Shown here: positions 43,901-54,351 of the stretch, one piece after another | Numbering within the stretch: the first letter of the stretch is position 1 | Layout of the letters: every line of letters begins with the position of its first letter | Assembly: GCA_019925795.1 (NCBI GenBank) | Contig: CM034315.1 | Location: 29,766,446 to 29,830,445 of the forward strand | Reading direction: 5' to 3' | Length of the DNA stretch: 64,000 nt | Source of the DNA: Dendrobium chrysotoxum | Lineage: Eukaryota > Streptophyta > Magnoliopsida > Asparagales > Orchidaceae | Notes under the pieces: model-generated | Told to the model about the DNA's origin: nothing | Database searches by the model: none | The model's input: the letters and a program-made list of their open reading frames with translations, nothing else | Made by a program: the position numbers and the translations under genes

Positions 43901-43994
43901 GTGTAACCTTGCCTCCAGCTCTGGCCTCCAGCGAAATGAACTGATTTGCATCTCCAGTCATATGTCTAGAACATCCGCTGTCCAAGTACCACAT
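40974..43994 (-). CDS. pol: Pol polyprotein: protease, integrase, RT, RNase H
   Basis: 1006 codons without a break. Order is copia-type. Protease: WYLDSGCSRHMTGD at the start. Pre-integrase zinc region about 115-175 (LWHRRLCHASMKTL, CDACQLGK). Integrase core about 190-350 (LHMDLFGPI, HSDHGGEFENERF, PQQNGVAERKNRT). RT about 520-765 (VWELVERP, WVFKNKMNDSG, YVDD at 691-694). RNase H about 850-1000 (YSDSDFAGCRVDRKSTSG, STAEAEYIA, TKHIDIRHHFIRD, QLADIFTKPLA). It would process Gag-Pol, copy RNA to DNA and integrate it. The first Met is probably internal: the same frame extends upstream through PRES to a TAG, so expression depends on how ribosomes pass from gag (see findings). No stop in a thousand codons marks a recent copy. 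Confidence 0.95.
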   Translation of the reverse strand: MWYLDSGCSRHMTGDANQFISLEARAGGKVTLGDNTTRKVVGTGIIGDSKNFMIDNVLLIDGLKHNLLSISQLCDKGYNIKFLPTSCILSLNDEVVLQGQRINNVYKLDVSSIKSDNSICLKTAADESWLWHRRLCHASMKTLRRVTQKDLVRGVPKLKFTKDHLCDACQLGKQVQSSFHSVKDISTSRPLEVLHMDLFGPISTASLGGRVYGFVIVDDYSRFTWVKFLSHKSESFDEFRSFSTWIQKKLGCEIITIHSDHGGEFENERFGSFCEDHGISHNFSAPRTPQQNGVAERKNRTLVEAARAMLAEYSLPKYFWAEAVNTACYVLNRVNVRVKLNKTPYEIIKGRTPNLSHLHVFGCKVFILNNGKSPLGKFDPKSDEGVFLGYSSVGKSFRVFNRRTLVVEETTHVVFDESDPKESRSEVEDEEIVEATQGVGNTNLEERVEPQTELPRDWRYSSSHPKELILGDPSEGVRTRHGLRKEVNHSAFISMTEPTNINQALSDEFWILAMQEELNQFVRNDVWELVERPRNQSIVGTKWVFKNKMNDSGVVVRNKARLVAKGYNQIEGIDFEETFAPVARLEAIRVLLAFACYKGFKMFQMDVKSAFLNGVIKEDVFVEQPPGFESSQYPSHVYKLKKALYGLKQAPRAWYERLSTFLLEREFVKGSVDTTLFLRRLGDDLLIVQIYVDDIIFGSSDKYLCEEFSKTMSKEFEMSVMGELSYFLGFSIRQTDDGTFLNQSKYTKDILKKYEMDKAKPINTPMPSSVQLDKDSNGKSVDQKKYRGIIGSLLYLTASRPDIMFSVCLCARFQADPKESHLTAVKRILRYLLGTPNLGIWYPRHSTSFEIIGYSDSDFAGCRVDRKSTSGTCEFIGQSLVSWSSRKQNSVALSTAEAEYIALGSCVAQVLWLKQQVLDLGVPVGTMYVLCDNTSAICISKNPIQHSRTKHIDIRHHFIRDHVTKGDIELHHVATENQLADIFTKPLAFDSFSILRTRLGVIDINA

Positions 43995-44035
43995 GCTCTC
44001 ACGAGGTCTTGTGTGAGAGCACTCCTACAAAATCA

Positions 44036-45846
44036 TCAAATGTCAGTCTTAGGAACCCAAACAGGTTTAGGTTTCTTCTTATGAAAAGAAGAATACGATG
44101 CATGCGTGCTGTGCTGTGCAACAGGCAGTTTGGGTCTCCACACCCAATGTGTACTACGGTGAACAGTACAAGTGTGTGATATGTGTCCTAACATGCCACA
44201 TGAAAAACATCTAACACCAGGAAAAGGATTAACTAAACGTCGTGAGTGATAGTGCCTCTTCCTAGTAGTGTATGAAACATTCTTTGATGAACTTGCAACA
44301 TAATTTTTAAAAGGTGGCGGTGCATAAAATTGTTCAAAAGTAGGCGGTGTTTTGTTATTTTCAAAAGCACTGATTTTCACTTTCAAAAACTCAATGTGTT
44401 TGTTTAAACTTCCAATTTCAAACATTTTTGCACTTTCAATACTTTCTAACTCAGATGCCAAATCATTCACTTTCTTAAAAGCAAGTTCTAATTCACCATG
44501 CGATATTTTTAACAAGTTATGCTCAACAATTAAATCAGAATGCTTTTTATTCAGTTCATCAAACTCATCTAGTAAAGACATGTGATTGCTATCAATGGTG
44601 GAATGATCCTTAATCAACACTTCATGCTCTTTTTGCAAAGTCAGATAATCTAGTTTCAAACTAGCATGGGTTTTCTTAAGCTTCCTATACGATGTATGAA
44701 TCTTTTCAAAATCTTCAAATAACTGATCGTAAGTAAGCTCACATACCTCTTCCTGGTCCGACTGACCAGGGTGATCATCAGCCATCAGACACAAGTTTGT
44801 TTCCTCCTCTTCAGCTTCAGTCTCAGAAGAGTCGGATGCAGAGTCTGCCCAGAACGCCTTCTGAATCCGCTTCTTGTCCTTTCTGAACTTTGATTTCTCC
44901 TCACTCTTATCCTTGCTTGGGTGAGCTTTAAGTGTTGGACAATCAGCCTTAATGTGTCTAGGCTTCCTGCATTCAAAACAAACCGATTCAGATGAACCCT
45001 TAAAGTTTTTATTGAACTTACCCTTGTTCCACTTCTGATAGTTCTTATGTTTCTTCCTTAGAAAGCTTTTGAATTGCCTTGTGATTAAGGCAACTTCATC
45101 GCTATCAGACCCGGAAGTGCTAGGATCTGAATCTTTGGCCTTTAGTGCCACGGTCTTCTCTTTCTTGCGTTCTCCTGCATCAAGTTGCCTTTGGTTCACC
45201 GCTTGCTCTTAAGCAATGAGTGATCCAAGTAAGCTGTCAATAGAGTAAGTATTTAAATCTTTGGATTCAGTAATAGTAGTAATCTTAGCATCATAAGAAG
45301 CAGGCAAACATCTAAGAATCTTGTTCACTCTTTCGTAGTTGGTAAGTTCTCTACCTAAAGCATGCAAAGAGGTAACAATCTGAGTGAACCTTGTGTACAT
45401 TTCTGAAATAGTCTCACTAGGTTTCATGCGAAAAAGTTTGTAATCATGTAACAAGATGTTTAACCTAGATTGTTTGACTTCAGTTGTACCTTCGTATGTT
45501 ATACATAACCTATCCCAGATTTCCTTTCCCGTTGTACAAGTAGAAACACGCATATAGTCTTCAGATTTCAAAGCACAGAAGAAACAGTTCAAACATTTTG
45601 CATTCAACTGTGCTAAATCACGATCATCAAACGTCCAATCAGCAAACGGCAATTCAGTTTTCACATTGTTAATCATTCGAAAAGGTGGTTCGTATCCATC
45701 CTTAACTAACATCCACATGCGATAATCAATAGATTACAGAAAAGTAGACGTGCGTGTTTTCCAAAAATCAAAAGGAATATTGTCAAACAACGGTGTCTAG
45801 TAATAGAATAACCTTCAGCAGTATTACGATTGTTATAATTAGCCAT
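44036..45846 (-). pseudogene. gag: Gag of element D: two knuckles and coiled coil, three N-terminal lesions
   Basis: ATG at 45844-45846 (MANYNNRN). A one-base deletion near 45795 shifts the frame, a TAA lies at 45734-45736, and another TAA at 45209-45211 splits the rest. The piece 45212-45718 holds the UBN2-like region (CITYEGTTEVKQSRL, MYTRFTQIVTSLHALGREL). The piece 44036-45199 holds knuckle 1 CFECRKPRHIKADC (44939-44980), a coiled coil of roughly 130 residues, and knuckle 2 CFSCGMLGHISHTC (44168-44209). It ends in a TGA at 44036-44038, 41 bp before the pol ATG and in another frame. All lesions are in the N-terminal third. Confidence 0.88.
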
Positions 45847-45887
45847 TGGATCAAATTCAAAAGTTTTTAAACAGAAATTTTGAATCC

Positions 45888-45902
45888 CTCTCTGATACCA
45901 CT
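45888..45902 (-). promoter_or_regulatory. Primer-binding site of element D
   Basis: Minus strand AGTGGTATCAGAGAG beside the 5' LTR, matching the 3' end of plant initiator tRNA-Met over TGGTATCAGAG. Confidence 0.85.
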
Positions 45903-47601
45903 TGAAAGTTCAAAAGGGATGTTAAGCCCTAGTGAACTAGTCCCGAGGCTAACCAAGAGGGGGGGGGTGAATTGGTTATTTAAAAATTTCACGATAACTA
46001 CAAAAATCTTTTCGATACTTAGCAGCGGAAACAAGTAAACAATAACGAAAAGATCAACCAACGATATTCACCCAAGCAGTTTATATTGAAAAGTAAAATG
46101 CAAAACTGAATCAGAAAAGCAAACCAGATTTTATAGTGGTTCGGTCAACTTGACCTACGTCCACTCCCCGGAGCCTCCCCTCCGGGTATTGCACTAAACG
46201 AAAGTGACTCTCCTTTTTCTCCCACAGCAAGGCGGAGAAGCCTGTACAAAATACCTCCTTTTCACCACACGGTGAGGCAGAGAACCTGACCTCCTTTCGC
46301 TTCCTCCTGAAGTAGGCAGAGAACCTTCGAACTCCTTTTGCTTCCACCTGAAGCGGGCAGAGAACCCACGAACTCCTTTCGCTTCCTCCTGAAGCGGGCA
46401 GAGAACCCGGATCTTCTTGCGAACGATCCTCCCACGAAGAACACCGACTAGACGACAGACGACGAGCAGAGAAGACGACTCTGATCCGTGCTTGGAGCAA
46501 CCTTAGTGAATCCCTCACTAACTCCCCCTCACAAGATCTCTTCTCTCTCTCCCAACTCTCTCTCTCTCTAGGATTTCTCAGGGAAGGAAGGCAGCAAAAG
46601 ATATTTCCAAAAATTGGAAAAAGTTCTTTTAAAGGAGGGCTTAAAATTTGCCCTAAATCTCAACTTGTCGGCCAAGATCATCCAGGACGATCGGTAGATC
46701 GTCCTGTATGATCAGTTCAAATTCAGCTGTTTCAACCTGGACGATCTGGCTCTTCTGGACGATCAGTAGAAAAAGTTATTCATATCGTCCCGTACGATCC
46801 TGCGATCGTCCGGGACGATTAGTTCAAATTGAAGGAAATCGTCCAGAAGACAGTTTGGGTCGTCCAGAGAAATCTATGCTGGACGACCAAAAAATGACTT
46901 GATCGTCCCGGACGATAGGATAATCGTCCGGTACGATTAGTTCAAAAAGGCCCCCAAATCGTCCTGTACATAGTTCTGGACGTACAGCTGAAATGCACAA
47001 GACGATCAACATTGTCCGGGACGATCTTGCGATCGTCCAGGACGATGTGATCGTATCAATTAAACATTAATTGCTTTCCTTAATTACCAGACTAATTTAG
47101 GCATGATTGTACTGAATCGTCCAGGACGATACACGTATCGTCCGGGACGATCAGACCAAAATACTTAAAATAAAACTTGCCTAACTTAATCTGGCGGCTG
47201 GGAATTTTTGATTTGAGAATATCGTCCTGTACGATCCAAAGATCGTCCAGGACGATCTGCTTAATCAGACCTTCTTAACTTAGTCGCCCTAATTAGGGTT
47301 TCTGTTTTAACTGGATCGTCCAGGACGATGTGGATATCGTCCAGGACGATCTGAACAAATTTTCAACAGAAACTCTAATTCACTTAATCTCTCTCCCTGA
47401 GTGTGTGTGTGCAAGGTTACTTAGCTAGGGAATCAGTTACATTACAATTGACTCAATAAAAGGAAAAATCATACATTTGACACACTTGGACCCGATCTTG
47501 AGTTGGCTTGAGTGGCTCGCGGTCTTTTGTGCCTGAAACAGATTAGCCAAGCAAAACACACTGGAAACATGTTTGTCATCATCAAAACCAGATTTGCAAC
47601 A
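45903..47601 (-). repeat. 5' LTR of element D
   Basis: 1699 bp, the same length as the 3' LTR and with few substitutions. It carries the same seven palindrome pairs (about 46677-47350), TATA-like TTTAAA near 46626, (CT)n near 46543-46567 and the hairpin array 46262-46395. Confidence 0.94.
46165..46395 (-). repeat. Leader hairpin array, 5' LTR of D
   Basis: TCACC-ACAC-GGTGA (46262-46275), GCTTC-CTCCT-GAAGT (46299-46313), GCTTC-CACCT-GAAGC (46340-46354), GCTTC-CTCCT-GAAGC (46381-46395), after CCCGGAG...CTCCGGG near 46167-46186. Spacing of the last three is 41 bp. As the 5' LTR, this copy would supply the leader RNA. Confidence 0.85.
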
Positions 47602-47606
47602 TAAAT

Positions 47607-50268
47607 AACATTTACCTGCTTGATTTGAACTGCGTTAAATATTGTTATTCCCTATTCTTGAAAATAATTATTGATGAATCCTAGCTATAGCATAGGAGAG
47701 CATGTCATGCAAGCATGAAGACATTTAGAAATATTACCCAGAAAGACTTAGTTAGAGGTATTCCCATGTTAGACCTCACTAAGGACCTCCTATGTGATGC
47801 ATTCCAACTAGGAAAATAAGTTAAGTCCTCATTTTATTCAATTAAGGATATCAACACCTCTAGGCCACTTGAATTTCTATATATGGACCTATTTGGACCT
47901 GTTAGTACTGCAAACCTAGAAGGGAAGTCATATGGATTTGTAATCATTGATGACTATTTTAGATTCACTTAGGATAGATTCTAGCATAAAAGAGTGAATC
48001 ATTAAGGAGTTTAGAACCTTCTCCACCTTAATACAAGGAAAGTTAGGATGTGAAATATCAACCATTCATAGTGATCATGGCGGAGAGTTTGAAAATGATA
48101 GGTTTAAAATCTTTTTTCAAGAGATAGCGATAGAACATAACTTTTCTACCTCTAAGAACCCTCAGTAAAATGGAAAAGCTGAAAGGAAAAATAAAAGCTT
48201 AGTAGAAGCTATTAGGGCCATGTTAGCTGAATACTCTCTCCCTAGATACTTTTGGGTAGAATTAATGAATATTTCTTCATATGTTTTGTATAGGGTGAAT
48301 GATAGATCAAGGTTAAATATGATATCCTTTGATCTCCTTAAGGGTAAGACACACAATCTTTCTCACTTACACGTCTTTGGGTGCAAAAGCTTTATCCTGA
48401 TAAATGGAAAACCACCTCTAAGAAATTTTTATCCCAAATCTAATGAAGGAGTCTTCTTAGGTTATTCATTTATAGGTAAGGCCTATAAAATTTTTAATAA
48501 GAGGACCTTATTAGTAGAAGAATATACCCATAGTTTATTTGATGAATCTGATAGTACCTCTAAATCTAGATTAAAAGAAGAAGTAGAGGTCATCCAAGGG
48601 GTAGAACTTTAGGAACCCTTGTCTAAAGAATGGAGATACTCATTTAGTCATTTTAGAGAACATATCCAAGGAGACCCATCTGAAGGTGTTAGAACTAGGC
48701 ATGGAATTAGGAAAGAGGTTAGTCATTCTATTTTTATCTCCATAATAGAACCCACAAACTTATATCAAGCTTTATCTGATAAATTCTGGATCCTAGGAAC
48801 GCAAGAAGAGCTAAATCAATTTGTTATGAATGATGTATAGGAATTAATCAAAAGATTAAGGACTAGAGTGTTTTTGGAATAAAGTGGGTTTTCAAAAATA
48901 AAATGAATGACTCTAGTATAGTGGTAAGAAGTAAGGCCAGATTAGTAGTTAAGGGGCATAATTAAATTGATGGAATAGATTTTAAAGAAACCTTTTACCT
49001 TATAGCTAGAATAGAAGCCATTAGAGTGCTTCAAGGCTTTGCCTACTTTAGAGGGTTTAAGTTGTATCAAATGAACATTAAGAGTGCCTTTCTGAAAGGG
49101 GTGATTAAAGAAGATGCGTATGTTGAGCAACCCCTATATTTTAAAAACTCTCAATTTCCCAATCATGTTTTCAAGTTAAAAAAGGCATTATATGGATTAA
49201 AGCAATCACCTAGAGCTTGGTATGAAAGGCTTAGCACATTCCTCCTAGATAGAGACTTTGTTAAGGGTAGTATAGACTCCACCCTATTCCTTAAGAAAGT
49301 TGGAGAAGATCTACTCATTATTCAGATCTATATCGATAATATATTATTTGGATTCACAGATAAAAATCTATGTTATCAAGTTTCAAAGTCAACGAGTAAG
49401 AAATTTGAGATGAGCAAGATGGGAGAGCTGAACTATTTTCTTAGATAGTGTGAAGCAAATAGATGATAGAACATTCCTTAACCAATCAATATATATCAAA
49501 GACATTCTTAAAAAAGATGAGATGGATAATGCTAATGCAATGACTACCACCATGAGCTCTACTATTTAGTTATATAAGGATTCAAATGGAATTTTAGTTG
49601 ATCAAAAGAGATATATAGGGATAATTTTATTACTTATTTACTTGACTACCAATAGACCTGATATAATATTTAGTGTATGTCTCTATGCTAGATTTCGAGC
49701 TGATCCATACATGACTGCAATTAAGAGAATCCTAAGATACCTATTAGGCAACCAAATCCTAGGTATATGGTACCCTAAAAATAGATCATCCATTGAGATC
49801 ATAAGATATTAAGACTCTAACTTTATAGGATATAGGGTAGATAGAAAAAGTACATCAAAAACCTATTAGTATATAGGTTAATTATTAGTTACTTTATTTA
49901 GTAGGAAGAAAAATTCAATAACTCTATCTACTGCTAAGGTGGAATACATTATTGTAGGAATCTATATTGCTCAAGCCTTATGGCTAAAGCAACAAATCCT
50001 AGATTATGGACTACCTACAAGCACTATTCTTATCACGTGTAATAACACTAGTGACATTTGCATATCCAAAAAAAAAACTTCAACACTCTTGCACAAGGCA
50101 TATAGATATTATGCATCATTTTTATAAGAGATCATGTAGCCAAGGGAGATATAGAACTATACTAATAGCTACTGGAGACCAATTGGCAGACATTTTTACC
50201 AAACCCTAGCCTATAACAGCTTTAGAACCTTAAGGACTATACTAGGTGTTGTAGACATTCATGCTTGA
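47607..50268 (+). pseudogene. pol: Pol of element E, main part, broken
   Basis: Continues 35863 after element D. Legible: pre-integrase RACHASMKTFRNITQKDLVRG near 47700-47760, integrase YMDLFGPVST near 47880-47910 and SDHGGEFEND near 48071-48100, integrase C-terminal part 48220-48612, linker 48619-48840, RT 49026-49448, RNase H end 49939-50268. The RT catalytic box reads YIDN instead of YVDD, so even the intact segment could not be active. It ends HA-TGA at 50266-50268. Confidence 0.85.
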
Positions 50269-50527
50269 TTTAGGATGAATCCAAAATTTTTTAGCATTTG
50301 AAATCAACCATTTTTTTGGTATGCTTTAAGCTAGTATTATTTTTGAATTTGTATGTTGTGATTGTGTAAGTTGCTTTGTCTTTATTTTCTTTCTAGTGGT
50401 TGTTTAGTGTTTTTGTTTTTGTTTATGATCATGTTTAAAATCTAGTTTTTGTGAGAATTTCTATTTTATCTTTTTTTTATGAGGTTTCCCTGATTTTCAC
50501 ACAAAAATCAAACTTTCCTTATATTGT
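50269..50527 (+). other. Spacer after pol, element E
   Basis: T-rich sequence without an identifiable feature. It lacks the GCGC module present in C and D. Confidence 0.5.
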
Positions 50528-50949
50528 ACTTTACGATAACACATCCTACTTAACAATATACCTAAACTATTACATCACTACTCACAACACATCCAATCTC
50601 TCTAACTTATCAATTATTGGTGATCATACTACATGAATACCTAATTCATACTATACGATACATGTGGCACTATACATTAGACGAATTGAAGTTGGCCGGT
50701 ATGATATTTAATATTATATCGTAATGTACAAACACTTGTTCGTACATGATGATATGATTAATCAACGATCATCCAAACTGACACCTTAGGATGAACTTTT
50801 TCACTCTAGTCATCCATTATGATTTTGATCATGCTATATGATATGTCCACCTTTTTCAACTGATCAGACTAGATGAATTAAATACACTCAATTATACTGT
50901 ATGATACCCTATCGTGCTGTAAGATATGGTTGATATCTATTTAAATGGA
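50528..50949 (+). promoter_or_regulatory. Putative internal ORF3 promoter, element E (decayed)
   Basis: CTATTTAAATGG (50938-50949) lies 75-86 bp before the ORF3 ATG at 51024. Upstream are decayed palindromes, for example 'tcatactatacgata' near 50647, 'gtacaaacacttgttcgtac' near 50725, 'tatactgtatgata' near 50893 and 'tatcgtgctgtaagata' near 50910. The layout is the same as in D, in an older copy on the other strand. Confidence 0.6.
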
Positions 50950-51023
50950 GGGAAAATAAGTTTTTTCATTACTCAATTCTTTTTAAATTCTCTTCCCTCC
51001 TCCGTAAGATCTTAGTCCTTGAA

Positions 51024-52104
51024 ATGGCATGTGGAAAGCAATCAAGAGTTCTCATTAAAAGCTCTTCCCGATGACTAGTGGATCCTCGCTTTGCCAAAGA
51101 AACTGAAGAAGAGGCATACAAATGTTATAAGGTCTCTTAGATCAAACCCTCAAAGATCATAGATCAAGAAGTTTTAATCTTCCATGTAATCTCTCTCTTC
51201 GCTTACACCAACCTTCAATTCATCCTTACTCTTGCCAACCCATTCAACTTCAAGCTACTTTTTTAATTCTTTGCAATCCTTCAAATCAACAGTAAGGGTA
51301 CAACCCTCTAATCTTATGTTAATAGGAGGCCTGTTGAATTTACCTATAAAGACTTTTATGAATTCCTCCACCTTTTTACCATTGGTGAAAAAGTTCACTT
51401 CACCTTATAGGGTCTAACACTGATTATGACGGGACCTTTGCTAACACTACCATTAGGGAATCAACTATTAACTACCACATTCCTCATGTTAATACCTCAG
51501 TGCGAGTTGCTAGAATTATTCAACATGTTCTTCGCAACTCAATAATTCCAAAAGATGTGGATCGAATCATCTTTTATCCCTAACCACCTATTTCATAATG
51601 ACTTAGATTGATTTCAATGCAGCTAATTTAATTCTTCGATATCTTGAGAATCTAACCTGTATTCAAGATCCTAGACATAGAATAAAGCAAAATCTTGCCT
51701 TAGGTCACATAATTTCCATCATTCTTGAATATAAATACAACTTCCAATTCCCTACACAACTAGATCATATCCTAATTTTCTATTCAAATAGCTCCTTCCA
51801 CATCCTTCAAAGTTCTTGCCACTAAAATTTTTACTATATGGACCCCGAGCTAAAGGTAGAAGAGAAAGGACTTGCACTAGTTCCAGCTCCAGCACCTATC
51901 CACCAGTAATCTTAGTACGATACGGTGGTTCAGAGGTTTGACTAGTGGGAGACTCATTTGGACACCTACGTAGTAGAGCATCACCAACAGAATGAAAATA
52001 ATATGGCTTGGTTTGGAGAGCAATTCACCCCTATTTAATGATTCTTCCAACCACCACCACCACCACCACCGCCTCCATCTGATCAGAACTCTTCATATTT
52101 TTAG
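51024..52104 (+). pseudogene. Envelope-like ORF3 of element E, broken
   Basis: ATG 51024 (MACGKQSR) followed by SSSR and a stop at codon 17. The central block (IDFNAANLILRYLENLT, NLALGHIISIILEYKYNFQF) is readable near 51600-51760. The acidic segment, the WETHLDTYVVEH motif and the PPPPPPPP tail then DQ can be followed to TAG 52102-52104. It has the same length class as the ORF3 of D. Confidence 0.78.
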
Positions 52105-52444
52105 TTTATTCTGTGTTAGTGCTTTTGCCTGTATTATTTTTATCTCTCCTCTTTATGATGTCTATTTTATTTTGACATCTTTATTTCATTATTCCCTTCT
52201 TTGTTGCTGTCAAAATGCAGAGTAGGTTGTTGTTGGTTGTTTATACTTCCTATTATGTTATTCTTAGCTCATGATTTTTGTTTATATTTTCACACTTATT
52301 TTTTTATGTTTCTTTTATTCCTTATTAAAAGAAAAACTATCCCTTGTTTTGAAAATTCAATTAGTAAGGGCAGCTTAGGACATAGAAAAACTTTTACTTG
52401 AATTCAAAACCAATAATTTTTGTCATCATAAAAAAGGGGGAGAT
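52105..52444 (+). promoter_or_regulatory. Spacer and polypurine tract of element E
   Basis: T-rich spacer. AAAAAAGGGGGAGA at about 52430-52443, preceded by TTGTCATCAT, abuts the LTR. The upstream second tract is decayed (TGTCAAAATGCAGAGTAG near 52208-52225). Short open frames here are not supported as genes. Confidence 0.7.
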
Positions 52445-53639
52445 TTTTGCAAATATGGACCTAAGTCCTACGATTTTGATGTTGAAAAATATTATTGGAT
52501 TCCTTACTATGCTATCTCTTATTATTTTCTATTATTGCATATCTTCTTTTATTATGCACTAACATTTCAGGTCCACCATATGCTATGTAAAAGTAATCTT
52601 CTCAAGACTCGGTAGAATAAGGTTAAAGTGTATGGAAGAGTTTGTAATTTCACTTTTTCTTTTATCTACATTTCTTGAGTCAAATTATGTATTTGGAGGA
52701 TACTAGACTTGTTAACCATACTCACACACACTCAAGGGAGTGAGATAATGAGAAAATTAGGAGAATAATTTTCTAAACTAATTCTACTATACAATCCATA
52801 TCATACTATACGATAAACTAATCAGAAAATCATTAAAATGGATAATTATAACAGTTAAACCAATTTGAACTCATCACAATATGTGATCCATATCGTATAA
52901 GATGATTAGTTAAAATAAAGATCCCAGCCGCCAGTCACAATTTAGGTAATATTTTGAAATTCAAAATTTATACTAATCATATTATATGATAGGTATCATC
53001 CTGGGTGATGTAATTAAATCATTCTTAAATTAATCTTATAATTAGGAAAATAATTTTGCTTAATTTCTTCATTCAGATTATACTAGATGATTAGAGAAAA
53101 TCGTATTGTGCAACCATAACCCTGCATGGGATGATAATTTATCATCGTCAATCATACAGGATGGTAAACTAACTCGTTTCAACTAATCATACTGGATGAC
53201 TCTTTATATCATACTAGATGATTAACATAATTAGTTAAACTAATTATATAGTGCTTTACAATCATACAATACTAACACGGTGATTTGAACTAATCGTACC
53301 ATACAATTTTGGAGTATTGTATGATTAGTGTCGATAGATTTGAATTCTAAGTCTTTTTGTGAGGCCTTGTATTCAAAGCTCTCTTTAGATTTATTTCAAA
53401 CTTTTGGTTGTTAAGTGTTATTGAGAGGGAGCTTGGAGAAGTAATCTTGGAGAGCTTTGAATAGAAGAAAGGGAGAGCTTATGTGTGAGGAAGTAGTGTT
53501 AGGGGTTCACATGGTTTCTTCAAGCAAGTGTCTTGCCTTGTTAACTCCAAGTGTCTGTCTAGGATTCTTGGGTGGCTCTGGGAAGAGGTTCTTTAGTTCA
53601 AGGTCGTGGTTCTCTGCCATCACCTAGAGGGTGAGAGTA

Positions 53640-53814
53640 GAGTTTGTGGTTCTCTTCCATCATGAGGAGGTTGAGAAATGAATATGTGGTTCACTACCTG
53701 CACTAGGAGGGTGAGAAAGGAGGTCGTGGTTCTCTGCCATCACTAGGAGGGTGAGAAAAGAGGTTCAGATTTGCTACCATCACCAGGAGGGTGACATAGC
53801 TTCTAGTTCTCCAT
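53640..53814 (+). repeat. Leader hairpin array, 3' LTR of E
   Basis: Units at 53640-53654, 53680-53694, 53720-53734, 53760-53774 and 53800-53814, exactly 40 bp apart. The last, TCACC-AGGAG-GGTGA, is perfect. The second and third are damaged. Confidence 0.82.
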
Positions 53815-54214
53815 TGCACCAAATTTGGTGGAAGTGATTTATGCAAGGGCATCTCTACCTTGCTCTGGGAGAAAAAGGAGAGACACTATAGTGATAGTGC
53901 AATACCATGAGTGGATGACTCTAGGGAGTGGATGCAGGTCAAGTTTGACTAAACCACAATAAAATCTAGTGTGCTCTTTTTGTTTTTTATTTTTTTGTAC
54001 TTTTTATTTTTGCAATTTGAACTTACTACATGATCTCATTATTTACCATCAACTATAATTAGGTTAATTTGTGCTTTAAAAGTAAAAAAAATTTAAACCT
54101 TGATTCACTTCCGCATGTGTTAGGATAATTATTTCTTTTGAAATTATTTTTCAAAATCATTTTCTAGCAAGAATTGTTTACTATTGCTGTAAGTATTTTT
54201 AATGTACCAATTCA

Positions 54215-54290
54215 CCCCCCCCCCCCCCCCCCCCCCCCCTCCATCCCCCAATCCACCCCCCCCCCCCCCCCTTCCCGCGACCCCTACCCC
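54215..54290 (+). repeat. Expanded C-rich tract in U5 of element E
   Basis: A run of 25 C (54215-54239), then short C blocks and a second run of about 16 C (54256-54271). Other LTRs here have 7-20 C at the same place. It replaces the usual CACCCCCCTCTTGG just before the LTR end. Confidence 0.9.
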
Positions 54291-54351
54291 ATCTTGGTGT
54301 ACCTTAGGTTAGTTCATTGAGGTCTTATAACCTCCCCTAACTTTCAGCTAG

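Larger units (their letters stand above)
35864..47601 (-). mobile_element. Element D: young, near-complete Sirevirus-like copia retrotransposon
   Basis: 11.7 kb; both LTRs are 1699 bp (35864-37562, 45903-47601) with few differences. Target duplication TAAAT. Sense is minus: PBS 45888-45902, gag 44036-45846 (three lesions), pol 40974-43994 (intact), 1.4-kb spacer, ORF3 promoter region 39045-39567, ORF3 37831-38970 (intact), PPT 37565-37576. It is nested in the protease region of E and is the best template for the family in the window. Confidence 0.95.
30112..54346 (+). mobile_element. Element E: old full-length Sirevirus-like copia element, split by F and D
   Basis: Plus-strand order: LTR 30112-31939, PBS 31940, gag 31997-33671, solo LTR F, gag/pol joint and protease 35406-35863, element D, rest of pol 47607-50268, palindrome/TATA region 50528-50949, ORF3 51024-52104, PPT 52430-52443, LTR 52445-54346. 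All coding parts have stops. Its LTRs differ much more from each other than those of A or D. It lies inside the 5' LTR of G. Confidence 0.87.
52445..54346 (+). repeat. 3' LTR of element E
   Basis: 1902 bp, aligned with 30112-31939; the TG start is mutated to TT and it ends CTTTCA. The hairpin array lies at 53640-53814. It contains an expanded C-rich tract (54215-54290). Confidence 0.85.

Noticed and set aside
51992..52225. 77-codon frame with a poly-His run
   Set aside because: It is the out-of-frame reading of the poly-proline tail of ORF3 in element E.
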